The notes under the pieces: generated by a model
Database searches by the model: none
The model's input: the letters and a program-made list of their open reading frames with translations, nothing else
What the model was told of the DNA's origin: nothing
Shown: in pieces, positions 45,811-58,809 of the stretch
Numbering within the stretch: the first letter of the stretch is position 1
How the letters are laid out: each line of letters starts with the position of its first letter
Translations under genes and position numbers: made by a program
From: Lepidodermella squamata
Taxonomy: Eukaryota; Gastrotricha
Direction: 5' to 3'
DNA length: 64,000 nucleotides
Assembly: GCA_047495785.1 (NCBI GenBank)
Contig: JBLDXI010000033.1
Span: 620,001-684,000 of the forward strand

Positions 45811-47795
45811 AAATTACCTCAGCCACTTGATATATTGAAAAAATAGAAAAATCCCTAAAAATTGAAGTAAAATTTTTACCGACTTTCGGATTTTTATTTC
45901 TCAACTTTTTTGTTACGCTTTCTCGTCATTCATAACACACTGTATTTTATCATCATCAATGAAGAAGAAGAGATATTAGAAAGAGAAAAAAACAAGAAAA
46001 CGAGTCATATACGCGCATTGATTGACCCGGCGCCACAGTTTACCAATTTTTCGCAATAAGAATTTTTAGCGATATTCAAATCTATAGAATATTATTTATA
46101 ATAATATTATCATAGCAATGTTATCGACAAAAAAAACGATTTTTTCGAAGAATAATGATAATGATATTCGATATTTAATTACAGCTAGCTTTACACGTAG
46201 CGCGCTCTGTGATGACAATATATACGGTATAACTGTTCGGATAAGAAGACGAGAAAAATCAAGTTCCTCTATATTTATCATGATATTTCTGTACAAATAT
46301 TTTCCGTGCAAAAATGAATGAATGAACGAATAAATTCCTGGTTTCTTTTTTGCCACCACGCGCCTACGCACAGAGAAAACGGGAGACCATTGTCGTATAG
46401 GATATTACATATTGCATCGCCACTAGTTGTGATTTGTTTACCTTCGACCATGATCATCCATTTTTCAACCTCCATCAAAATAGCACATTGTTTTGGCTCG
46501 AAAATGTTCCGTTGAAAATAACTAGAAATTACTTTTTAGCGAAGAGAGATGCTCAATGCCATCCATTTTCTTCTCGAGATGCTACTAGCGGTTACAATAA
46601 TAAATTGATAAGATTAGAAGCAATAATATAACAATAACAACCATCATCGTTGTTGATTTTCTATTCCTCGCATCGAAAAAAGTTTCGTATAACAAAAACC
46701 AAACTTTACACGCACACCGAAGTCACTAGCAATGTATCTGATAATTTTAGCAAGTTTTATCATTATCATCGATCGAGAAAAAAACAGAAAAAATGTGCCC
46801 GTTCGAGAATTTCCATTCCAATTATTAAGTATATAAGGTATTGTTAAATTTAACCTTAACAGCCTATCAAACTCGCCTTTTCAAGGCAAATGAGTGCGAA
46901 AAATACTGAAAGCGATCGATTTCAGACCCGAGCTCTACGAGAACAATCTTTGGTCGAGTTCGAATTTTCATTTTTTGGCGCTCGAATGTGCGAACACAGG
47001 TTAACAACCGATTATTATCATCCTCATATTTTTTTAGTTCGCTTATCATTTCGCAGCAGTAGTAGAGACTGGGGTTTTTATTTTCGGCTTGATTTATCGC
47101 GCTATTTTTTTTCACATAATTTCTGGCAAGAACAACAACAGAACAAATCAAATCAAAATGAGACGAGAGTCACAATAAACTCAAACAACAATAAGCGAGA
47201 GAAGACGCAATCTTATCATTGTATGTATTACGAATAATGATATGAATGAATGATACGAATGCATTTAGAAAAGCTATAATTGATATAATTTTTATTCGTA
47301 TAATATAAAGAATTGCCACGCTTAGACTTACAAGCTTTCGCAGGATTTTTTCGAGTGGAAAATATAAGCATTAATTACGGTATAATAATAACGGTAATAA
47401 TTGATGAAAATTCCGGAAATATGAATAAGTAGTAAGAATAAGAATAATTACACCTGTGTGATAAATTTTCCTCATCATAATTATATATAGAAGAGATGCC
47501 ATGAGATGCGATAATCGATACCTTCTTTTTCATAAAAAACAAAAGAAAAATTGTTCTCTCTCATTTATTACATAACGGCACTAGAATGTTTTCACGAGAA
47601 GAAGAACTGGAGAAGAAGATGAAAATCGGCTTTTCATTTTTTCGAAACAGCAGTGTGCGTGTCCATCAATTTTGTAATAAAGAATCTGCTCTTTTCATCA
47701 TACGCTATATCTATATAGGTATAGTAACTTTGTTACACAGTATAACACAGCCGATGGGTTGTTTGGTAGTAGTTTCCGAGGGAGGAGGGTGACCG
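45811..47795 (-). other. Spacer between the BCL9-like and TUT1-like genes
   Basis: Very A+T-rich with no conserved coding exon. The right-hand part is probably the 3' UTR of the BCL9-like gene, with several TTTATT (minus-strand AATAAA) candidates such as one near 47290. Confidence 0.4.
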
Positions 47796-50700
47796 TTACG
47801 AAAGCCAAGGTTGTTGCTGCGGAACGAACTCCTGGTGTTGCGGAGGCGCGCCCATGTACTCGCCTGGGTACCCAGGACCGGGTGCATAGCCGTAACCAGC
47901 CATGGCCGGGTCGGCGCCAGGCGGCAGACCGCCGTACATGGCGTCGGGCAGTTGAGGCTGAAGGCCGGGCTGGCCGCCGGCCTGTTGCGCTGCCGCTTGT
48001 TGTTGAGCCAATTGCTGCATTTGTTGTTGGTACAAGAAGTCGGCTTGCTGCTGTTGCTGCGCCGCTAGCACCGCGGGGTCTTGACTACCAGGCGAGCCGG
48101 GTGGAACGTTGAGAAATTGCTGCTCCAACACCTGTTGCTCGTAAAATTGAGGTGGCATGTCCTAAAAAAAGCGAGAAAAATATTTAAATTTAAAATCTGA
48201 AAATTCGACCTTAACAAATTGAGAATTTTTAAAACTTTCAAATATTAAAAGAATAACAAGAAATTTATTGCTATCAATTTAGAAAATTCAAAAAGCGCGA
48301 AATATTTGTGAAAATTGTAAAAAATGTGCTGAAAACACCAAAATTTCGCCTTAAAAATAATTGTAAATCCTAGAAATTTACCCCAGGCATAGGCGGGTAC
48401 ATTTGCTGTTGCGGGTCGAATCGCATTTCGTAAGGTTGAGGAGGGCCGGGTTGAGGCGGTCCCATAAGTAACCGCCGGCCGGGATTCTGTTGTTGTTGAT
48501 GGGCGAGGGCAGACATGAGCTCGGGGTTACCTTTTAAAATGAACCATCATAAAAACGAGTAATTCAAGTCATTTCGGGCTTTTACCGTAAGATTCTTCGA
48601 GGAATTGCTGTTCTCTCTGCATTTGCTGCGCCGCAAGTTGTTGTTGCATCTGTTGCTGCGCGTGGCCATGCATCGGGCCGCCCATCGGTGGACCACCAGG
48701 TTGCCCCGGTTGACCAGGCGCCCCGCCCGGAGGCTGATTCGGCCCGCCCTGGCCCGCCGGTAGATAGTGAACCGTACCGCCGGTTTCGCGCTGTTGAATA
48801 TGCACGTTGCCGAGGTGAGGTGGTAGTCGATGGTGGGGACCGCCCGGTTGCTGAGGTCCACCGGGTGGCCCTTGACCGGGTCCTCCTGGGTAACCAGCAC
48901 CCATCTAAAAAAAGATGAAATAACGTAAAAATATAGAAGAAATTAGGATATTTAGCTTACCATTTGAGGGTTCATTTGATCGGGAGGCATCATGAAGCCT
49001 TGCGAGTTGGGTCCGTTGTCGAAGGGCGGCATCATGCCCGGGTCGCCGCCCATCTGCGCTATCCGCTGCTGGTGCATCAGCATCTCCTGGTGTTGCTGCT
49101 GCTGCAAGAACATCGGATCGACGGGGCCGCCCTTGCCGCCGGGCGCGCCATGAGACAGGCGGCCTGACTCGCGTGGGCCGCCCGGTCCGTACATGGCGTT
49201 CGGAGGAAGACGATTTTGCTGCTGCTGCTGCAGTAGCATCTGATGCATGGCGATGGGGGAATGTACTTGTTGCATCAGCTGCTGCTGCTCGGCCGCGCCC
49301 AGGTCGTCGCGGTACGCCGCGTTCAGCTGCCGCGTGATTATCAGCTCCTGCGCGTCGATGTCCGCTAGCGCGGATAGCTGGCGAGGGGATGGCACCGTTT
49401 GTAACCGCGGAGGGTGTTGCTGCTGCATCGCCATTGCCTGAAAAACATACCATCAAAAAGTTAATAAATCGGCAAAAAATTGAGCAAAATTCAACGGAAA
49501 ATTCGATATCAGTCCAAATAAAAACTAGAAATTTCCAGGCTACTCGAAACTTTTTAACTGGGTCATTTGGATCTATTGACTTGAAAAACTCGAAAACCAA
49601 CAAGTTATAGCGTAAAATAGAAAGATCCATTGGTAATGCTTAATAAAGGAAAATTCGAATTCAATTTTGGGAAAATCTAGAAGCAGAACCTCAAATTCTG
49701 TGCTAGAACATAAATTAAAATAAAATTTCCAATTTTCACAATTTTTTATTGACACTTGAAATGAAATACCGTGGTTGCAGGTGCGCTCAAGTCCACACAA
49801 AAATCAGTACGAAAATAACGCGTTAACATTTTCCAGCGTTTCGATATCAACATGAATAGCAACAAAATCGCCTTTCAAACTTCAAAAAAGGGAATTTTGG
49901 CAAGAATTGATAAGCTCAAGTGGATTATCATAGCGCATAGCAGACATTTAGCTAGTAAATCTCGGCGTTATATAGTGTCGCCAAAAAATCATGAAGGGCT
50001 TCGTCGAGTCCCACAATATTTAAACTAGAGAATCCCTCAAAGCCTAGGTCAAATTTCAATGACGAAATTCTGGAATTATGACGAAACAGTTAAACTTTTA
50101 TTGAAACTTCCTAGTTTTTGCCCATTGAAATCTTTAATGCTCTTTTTACTCACCTGATGCTGATGTTGATGCGCTGCCACCATTGCCGCGTTGTTCGCCG
50201 CAACGAGATTCGCTGCTTTCGACTCGGCATTTGCCTTCGACTTTTTCGTCGCCCGTTTCGGCTTTTTCGTCGGCGGTTGGTCACCCGCCGGCCCGTTTGG
50301 CCGACCCGAGTTGGGCGGCGGGCCCGGCATCATGCCCATGGGAAAGCCGCCCGGGTGCTGCCCAGGCATCATACCCATCGGCGGGCCACCAGGCATGCCC
50401 GGGCCCTGAAACCCGGGCGGGAATGGCGAGGGGTAGCGAGGTCCACCAGGCGAGGCGATGTGCGGCGGCCGGAACATTTGCCCGGTCGCCGGGTCGACGA
50501 AGAACCCGTTCGGGTCCATGAGCGCCCCGTCAGGCGGGTGCATAGGGCCCATCATCGGGAAGCCGCCCGGGCCGCCCATCATCGCCTCGGGTGGCATGTT
50601 GCCCGCCATCATCATGCGCCGCTTGTGTTCGTGCTCCAACCGCAGTCGGTTGTTGATATCGCCAGGCATGAGACCGGGGCTGTTCGGGCCACCCGGCATG

Positions 50701-53193
50701 CCGGGCGGGAACATGCCAGGCGGCATTTGCTGCCCGCCGCCCATTTGCAATTCGGGCGGCGGCTGCTGCTGCTGCGGCTGTTTCTCCTTTTTGATGCCCA
50801 TGGCAATGCCGAGCTCTTCGACCTGCTTCAGCTTGGCGTTGCGCACGAGTTCTTGCGAGGTAAGTTGTTGCTGCGACTTGTCGCCGCCGGCTTCTTGCTT
50901 GCCCTGCTGTTGCTGATGACCAGGCGGGCCCTGCATCGGACCCTGTTGCTGAGATAACATGTTCAAGTGATAATCAATTATAGAAGGACTGGCGCCCTGA
51001 CGGACGGCTTGAGCAGCTTCATTTGCCATTTTTGAGTCGAATACATGCAACTGAAAGAAAATCAAACAAAAAATTAGGTAAAACTCCAATAAATTTCAGA
51101 AAAAAAATCATTATTAGCCAATACCTTGATAGGATTGTAAATAGTGATGTTGCGATACATGGCTAACTTATATTTATAGGAAATTTTAAGCCGGTTTTTT
51201 ATATCGATTAAATTTTGATTAAAAATGAATGGCTTAAAGACAAGTAACAAAAAATTTAGACGCGCCACGCTACATCACACCTTAGTTAGGTGTCAAGTCT
51301 GGATGTCATTATACTCACATGTGCACAACTCATATAACTTATAATCATATAGCAAGATACTATCAATTAACTTGAATGCTTGTTGACATTTTACATCTAG
51401 AAACCTGCATCCGAGACATCCCATTCGTTAAGTATGACACCGTGACACTAATTATAAGTGCAATTGCTGTTACTTTAATGCGTTGGGAGCCTGAGCATTT
51501 CTTTTTCTGTACATTTCAAGGTTGACGGAAAAACGATCGATTAAGCTTAGGAACTCATTCTTAAATTCTTTTCACAGCTTAACGCGATATCGGCCAAAAT
51601 TCGTATTTGGTAGGCATCAAATCAAAAGTTTACTGATAGGTTTAATTACAAGAAATTAGATGCTTTAAGGTTCATGATTTTCATTTTCATCGCTTTAAAA
51701 CAGCAAAAATTAAGATCCAGCATAGAAGAAAATTTGGATAGCTCAGTCAAGATGAATTGCTCGTATTAAAAGCAGAAAAAGCTATCGCATCCAAATCGAT
51801 CAAGTTCTTCATGAAAATTTCAGATTATTTCACCATTTATAAATCCCAATTCCAAAAAAATTTGATAAAATACTGTTTTCACACTTCGCAGCTAAATTTT
51901 CATGTCCGCAAGAATTTAACAGCAAATCTTTTCCCTTCGAATTCTCTTTCGAAAAATAACTCCCAAATTTATTTTTCAAATATTTACCATGGGTTGTTGC
52001 TGATGTTGAGGCGGCACAGCGGAGGACCATTGCAGCGCGTCGTTGCCATTCGTCGCCTTCATCTGCTGCTGCATCGCCAATTGCTGCTGCAACGACGGCT
52101 CCGATTTCACCGAACCCGGCGCAGCCATTTGACTCGGCGACTGAATCTGCCCGCCGCCGCCTATCGACGACGGCCGCGAATTCGGCCGCATCAACTGACC
52201 AGGTTGTTGAAATTGCTGCTGTTGTTGCTGCTGTTGCTGTTGTTGTTGAGCTAACAAATGAGCGGCAGGCGAGGCGATCGAGGGTGACGGCGATAGGGCG
52301 GACGAGACGGAGGAGGAGGCCGAACCAGCCGCGGGTGCTTTATGCATCTGCTCGACCTTGGAGAGGGCCGAGACGAGGCCGCACTGGTCCGGGACGCGAT
52401 TCACGATATCAGCCATGTTTTTGATGATCGACTGGCTATTCGCGTCGCTGCCGTCGTCGTTCTGCTGCGGCGGCGACGATCTTTGCGGCGGGTACATGGC
52501 CGCGGGTCGAGGTTGCGCGAACACAGGCGCGCTGGACGAGACCGCGCCGGGTGGCACCGACGACGAGCCGGACGCGGGTTGGAGGGCGGGCGAGAACGGG
52601 GGCGGTACGGAGGCGGGCTGCCGCGACGACGCCGGGCCTGGCGAGAAAGGCATGTGAGACGGGCTGGGCGCACTTGCCGGTTTGCTATACTGGCTACTCA
52701 TCAGCCCGTTGTTGTTGTTGTTACTGCCCGGCTGCTGTTGCGGGACCGGGCCGTTTTCATCCTGGCTGCTGTTGCTGCTACTACTACCGTTATTTTGAGG
52801 TGGCTGATCGTCGTGAGATTGAAGGGGTGCCGCGAACTCGGCCGGCGGGTACGTGGCACTAGTAAGAAAATCGTCAGAGACTAGTTTCGACGACGGCTCG
52901 TTCTGCTGCGCCTGCGACGAGTCGTTCTGGTTCGGCGGCGACACCCCGCCGCCCACACTCACCTGGCCATAGCCGTCGAGGCTGGGCGCAGCGCCCTGGC
53001 CCGGCGATAACGCGCCGTAGGACAGAGCTGCAGGCTTCGATGCGGCGACAACGTTGCTTTGCTCCACTTTTGATAACTCGTTATTACTGTCTAGCTGATC
53101 GCTGCAGTTAATATTATTATTATTGCTGTTGATGTTAATCGATTCCGCTGCAACTAACAGGTTCTGTTGGTGTTGCAGGCCTTCACCATCCAT
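47796..53193 (-). CDS. BCL9/Legless-like Wnt co-activator
   Basis: Exons 53193-51988, 51050-50154, 49437-48961, 48904-48586, 48530-48382 and 48161-47796 give about 1137 residues. Nearly all is Gln-, Pro-, Gly-, Ser- and Met-rich and disordered. Exon 2 opens with an HD1-like segment, VFDSKMANEAAQAVRQG...IIDYHLNML (residues 405-434), closely matching the BCL9/BCL9L/Legless helix (consensus VF...MANKAAEAV) that binds the Pygopus PHD finger. About 60 residues later, TSQELVRNAKLKQVEELGIA is a possible but weak HD2 (beta-catenin-binding) counterpart. A basic KKPKRATKKSKA could be a nuclear signal. In known animals BCL9 links beta-catenin to Pygopus on TCF targets. Start chosen at the first in-frame ATG; upstream non-coding exons are possible. 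Confidence 0.7.
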
Positions 53194-56100
53194 TAAGCAG
53201 TAAGGTACAAAATGATGAGGTCGATTCGGCGGGGCGAAGAAAAACGCACTCGGATACAAGATGATTCGTCATTATCAAAAACTAAATAAAAATCATCCTA
53301 TTCAAAAGAAGCAAAGAAAAATCATTAATCAGTTAATGAAAAAAATCCGCCTTAAAAATAAGCTTATAGGAAACCGCAATAGAAGATTCAGCTAGATCAT
53401 GACATTGAAATACGACCTAGCAAAATGTGTCGAATTTCGGAGCCAACGGAGACAGAAATTTCTCACTCGGAATAGACATTTCACTCCGGTCAAAAATTTG
53501 ATAGGACATTCAAAATACCTTCGAGAATCAGATCGTCATAAAAGGCTGTAGAAGTGAGAATTATATGAATTGCCAGCAAGTTGAAATGCATTTGAGTTTA
53601 ACTTTAAAACGATCGCAAGGCTATTCAATTTTTTTAATTTCGATATAAAACTGAAAAATTCTAATTTAAACGTAGAATCTATAAAAAATCGAAAAAACAT
53701 GATTCGACACCTGATCTTAGGCAACCTTGAATTTCCGCCTCGAAACTAGAAAAGGTGGCTTCAGAATGTTGGTCAAGTTGGGCTGTAAAACGATCAAACT
53801 AGTAGGGACATTTTCGCGCGGCGACGTGTGCCTCGGCATCGGAGGCGGCTGCAGCAGCAGCAGCGTCTTCACGTTCGTTTTCTCGTTTGATAAACCAATA
53901 ATAATAGTGAGATCTAAAGACAGCAATGTATTACTCTTTCTACTCATTACTAATATTCGATAGTAGATATATGCCGAGTATAATACTCACATCGTTCGCG
54001 CGGCTTTAGTAATAATAGTACAACGTACAGGGCATGTAGTATTTACTACTACTACGACTACTACTATAAAATCCATCCAACTACTAAACACATGAGGCGA
54101 GCAAGCGACGACTAGGAAGAGGCGCGCAGGCTGCGGACGGGCGCGGAGAGAGAGAGACGACGATGACTCGATGTGTATAGGAAAAAGAGAGAGAAGGTTG
54201 CTTGCGCGCGCGCGCGCAGATTCAACGCCAAGACGCAACACATGTCAATAACAGATCGAATCGGCTCTGCACTACTTCTACTATATATATCGCCGCAGTA
54301 CTTGTTGTCCCAGTGCCGCCGCCCATGGCAGGCAGGCAGCAGGCCGCCGCCGCCGCCGCTGCCGCACGGTATGTAGTAGAAAAATAATATACAATACGAC
54401 AAATCTACGTGCGTCGTTCGTCGCATCTCCACAGTCGAATACACAGCACAGGCGCACACAACCCGAGACCAAAATCGATCGGAGCCGCCCCAACTCGAAT
54501 CGCCGCCATCCATCCATTCGTTCGTTTGCGTATACTTGCTATACTAAATATTATACGCGCGCCACCCATATAAATAGCGTACAACAACAACAATATCGGT
54601 CATCATCATCATCATCATCGTCGCCGTCGTCGCCAAGCTCCAGAGAAAGAACACCCTAGCCGCGTGCTCTCGCACATGCTGCTGCTGCTGCTGCTTCAAA
54701 ACCGCGAAAAACGGCGAAGACTTTTGTAGTGTAGGAATTTTCTCATCGCCACGAGCAAATAATAACGTGTATATAATACGCTGATGATGACGATGATGAT
54801 GACCAACCAACCGACCAACCGCCCCGGCCTACAACAACTTGCTGCGCAGCGCGCTAAACAATGAGACAATAATTTACAACAGATCGGCGCCTAAAATCGT
54901 AAATTCAGAAAAAAACATGAAAAATCCGCCTTAAAAATTCCTATGCAAATAACGATTTTCCAGGCAATAACTAAAATTTACAAATAAATTGAGTCTCAAT
55001 AAATTCTAGCCTTCTAAAAACTTTACGAAAATTATTTGAATATACTTCCCGACCATTTAATAGATAGAGACTCGAAAAAGTTGAATTAAGGGTAACCTTT
55101 GCGGAATACCTAGAAAATAACGTAAAATGTTCATTCTGAACTAATTTAAGAAAATGCAAAATTGAAACTATTGCTCGAGTCGAAAACCAGCGATAATCAA
55201 AGAACACTCCTTATTAGCAAAAGGTGAATGAAACCTAATATTACGGACAATGCGCTCACGTTTCAGGTCAATTTCAACAAAAATAAATTTAAAGGTGATA
55301 AAATGAGCTCACCTACAAGAATAAAAACGAACAAATTTGTTATATAATAAAATTATCATGTAATGATAATCTCTTTTTTGTTTGAAAATTACCGTACAGA
55401 CGTCTGTCATATACGCTTGCGGTTGCTGTTTGTGCGATTGTGATGTGTCCTGAGCTGGAAAATGTGCGAAGTGCAATGATAATAATAAAGAATGGCCCCC
55501 GAACGCTTCGCCGTCGTCAAATAATAAGGCCTGAAGCAGGCCTCGCTTAGGTTGCTGGAAGCGTTTGTTGCCCGCTGCTCGTGGTGGTGGTCGGTAGTAG
55601 TAGTAGTCGTAGCAATGTCGCGCGCGTCAACGAGATACAAAACGGCGGCGTTTACGTTATTACATTATCATCGTGTAAGTAATAATGTTAAAAGAAGACG
55701 ATATTATTACACGCGCATCTCTATCTGCACACATCGCATGTAGTAGTTTGGCGTGCGGGCCAACACATAATAACAATAATACGCATTTTACACTTGCCTA
55801 GCTGCTGTGCCTGCTACTGGACGGACCAACCAACAGCCCGCGTTACTATACATAATACAAGCTCATAGTATATCGATCGGCAGAGTTCACCCAGTCATGT
55901 AATAGTACAGTATAGTAAATGACCTGAGCGAACGGTGTAAAAATTATTATTGATACAATATTCGCAAGAAATTCGAAAAATTCCCAACGGAAATATTTTT
56001 TGAATTTTACACTTGAATGAGGAAACCTTTTCCGAAAAAAATTCAACAAAAAAGATTTTTGGAAATTTTCGAGATCGAATTGAGGTGTAGGCTGTTTACT

Positions 56101-58809
56101 CGTAGGTATACGGTAAATCTAACTATATCAGGGTACTTTACTACTACCAGCGCGCGCGCTCATAGTATACGTATGTTCATACAAGCATGTAATATAAATG
56201 TAGTACTTATTCGCACAGCGCATCGAAAGTGTGCAATATAGGCATTGTGCTACTGCTACTGCTACCTTCAGAGCTACAACACGTGCACATGGAGAAATAA
56301 CACGGCAATATGTATATATAGAAGTACTTTGCCGCGCCGTCGCTGCCGAACCACAGCAGCGCGCTGCCTACATCAACAGAAAAGGCGTTTACTCGTATAT
56401 ATAGATATATATATATATATTCTAGTAATAACAGTAGTATTATTTGGCCATTGTTGAGGAGCGTGCCTCTGCCGCTTTGCCCCGTGAAATACACAGCAAT
56501 ATAGCAATAGTAATAATAATAATATTGGGGGCACATTGCATTGCAGGATGCAGACGCAGAAGACGCACAGCAGAAGAGACGACCGACCACAAGCACCACA
56601 CACAACAAAACACAGCATCCAAGCTTCAAACAGACTTTCACTTCTATTTCTGCTGCTGCTGCTGCTGCAGCTACGACTACTATATAAATACAATATACAC
56701 GCATGCACATGCACAGATCTATAATAGTAATAATGTCGAGTTTTGCCGCGCGAATATATACTGCGCGGGCTGAGGAAGACTAACCCCCGACGCTGCTGCT
56801 GCGGCAGCGAAGAACAACCGCAGATCAGCAGACGCCTGCCCGTTTGCTCTTGCCATGTTGTTGTAGTTGGTGTATGTTGAGAAGCAGCGCGCACCATCAT
56901 CATCATCTTAGATATATTGCACCACAACAACGATATCAGCATCAGCAGCAGCCACAGCCGCGCCGCCGAACTCAATGTACAATAGTAGTAAAAATAATAA
57001 TAATAAAAGCATTAATAATTGTACAAATGAAAAAGGTGTACAAAGCTATCGTCAGTATGTATAAATGAACGCAAGAACCCTGCGTAAACGCTGGTATCGA
57101 ATCCAAAGTCATCAGCAACTACAACTACCTACTAACAACCTACTCCACACTGACACCGCCAGCAACAATATGATGTCAGTATTTATTTTAGACCAATCCG
57201 GGCTATCAGGAGTAGGACACTTTGAATACGCTTGCTACTCGCAAAGAAAAGATGGCATAGCCCTGATTCGTAACTAAAAATCAAAAATGTTCCTTACCAT
57301 TTCATATTGATAGCACTAAAGGGCGTAACTTTAAGCATAAGGTATATATGAACAGAACCTGACAACAATTTAGAGTGAAAAAAACCGAATATCTGAATGC
57401 TAAGTCAATACTACTGATAAAACAGCTGGCCGGCCATCAGCTCGCCATATTTGTCGGAATTTAACTACACGATACTACTAACAGCTATAAAAAAATAGCA
57501 TGCATCGAAATCATATAATGAAAGCAACAAAAAATCATATGTCCCGAATGACGCATCAGAGCATATTTCATACATCGAGAAAAATTGACTCAACACAGGG
57601 CAGTTGTAACAAGTTTCTGTAGCTTACTGCTTACTAAATGCCTAAAGGAATAAAATGCTTTCGAGTTACGAGATAACTCGAAGAAGAGTTGAGATTAATT
57701 TACTTCTGTCATCAGCAATTGGTTTCCTAAATCTTTTGACAGCGCCGCTGCCAATGATAGGCCATTGGCAAATGCCTAAACTAGATAACTATTGCTGCCA
57801 AAAGCTTGAATAAGGGCTTGAGGTTCTAGAATGAGTGACAAAGGGCTAAGAGCTAAGGGCATCGGCTATCAACTCGCAGCTCAGATCTCAGGTACTCAGA
57901 AGTTTATCGATATGTCTGTCCCATAAGAAAATGCAGCCCGCCACTTCCGACCTGCATCAGGAGACAGAATTCGTAATATCTCGAACCACAATGTAAGCAA
58001 GTAAAATAAAGATAAAAGATTTAGGTAAATTGCAACTAAGATTATTGAACGAAAGAATAAAATCTAACGTTCTTCTTCACCAATCACACGCAAACCGGCG
58101 ATGCAAAACCATACTTGAACCATGACTGAAGGATCCCAAATTCTAAATCTTAGATCATAAACCAAAATTGGGGGATTCAATGAAAACCTAAAATCTTCTG
58201 CGGTGGAGAGCTCACATTGCCGGGGGTGTGAAAAGAAAAGGATATTGGAGTTAATTTCCACACAACAACATACAATGACTAGCCACACGCAGCAACAGTG
58301 CCAACTGCCAACTGCCAACAGCCAACAGCCAACAGCATCAACAACATAGGCGCGATCGCGGGACTGGGGACTAACTACTTTAAAAGATCCGAAAACCAAA
58401 AAAACTCCCACAACAAATTCGGTAGTTTTTGACTCTTTATTTTATTATAACACTCGAAAATAAACAAGCAAATTAATATAAGTATTTTTCTAAGAATTCA
58501 GCTTTTCATTCAAATTTTTTGCGCGGGAGTTTTTTGGTTTGCAGGTTTCTGATGAGTTGTTCCGGTGCCCACGACGATAAGAAATGTCGCGTTTCTCCTC
58601 TTCTGATCGAACAATTCCCGACTCTTGGATTCTTGAGGCGAAATTAACCAATTCTTATATCTAGATCAATTGATGCGACGTTGCAAATTTATCTAGATGT
58701 TTCTGGTTTCCATACTTGCGACAAGAATATTGCGATGATCATGTTGTCATCTTTTCGGCACCGAAGATCTACTAAATTTTTCTATTTGATAGATTTTGAA
58801 TGTGTTTAA
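53194..58809. other. 5.6 kb microsatellite-rich non-coding region
   Basis: No conserved exon is visible. The stretch at about 53850-57000 is full of short repeats: cag/ctg, cat, tac/tag, ccg, and an (at)n run near 56400-56425. A cgcgcgcgcgcg run at about 54206-54217 could adopt Z-DNA. It probably holds the promoter and leader exons of the BCL9-like gene (minus) and, near 58.8 kb, the MON1 promoter (plus). A tgccaac-type repeat (ccaactgccaacagccaaca) lies near 58300-58335. Confidence 0.45.

Noticed and set aside
47759-48112. Plus-strand Arg-rich open frame
   Set aside because: It is antisense to the last BCL9-like exon, with no homology or start context.
50118-50957. Long plus-strand open frame of 279 codons
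   Set aside because: It is a shadow of the G+C-rich, Pro/Gly/Met-coding exon of the BCL9-like gene on the minus strand.
54112-56975. Several long open frames in the microsatellite region
   Set aside because: They are products of repeat composition (Ser, Arg, Gln, Cys and Tyr runs) with no domain, splice pattern or conserved motif.
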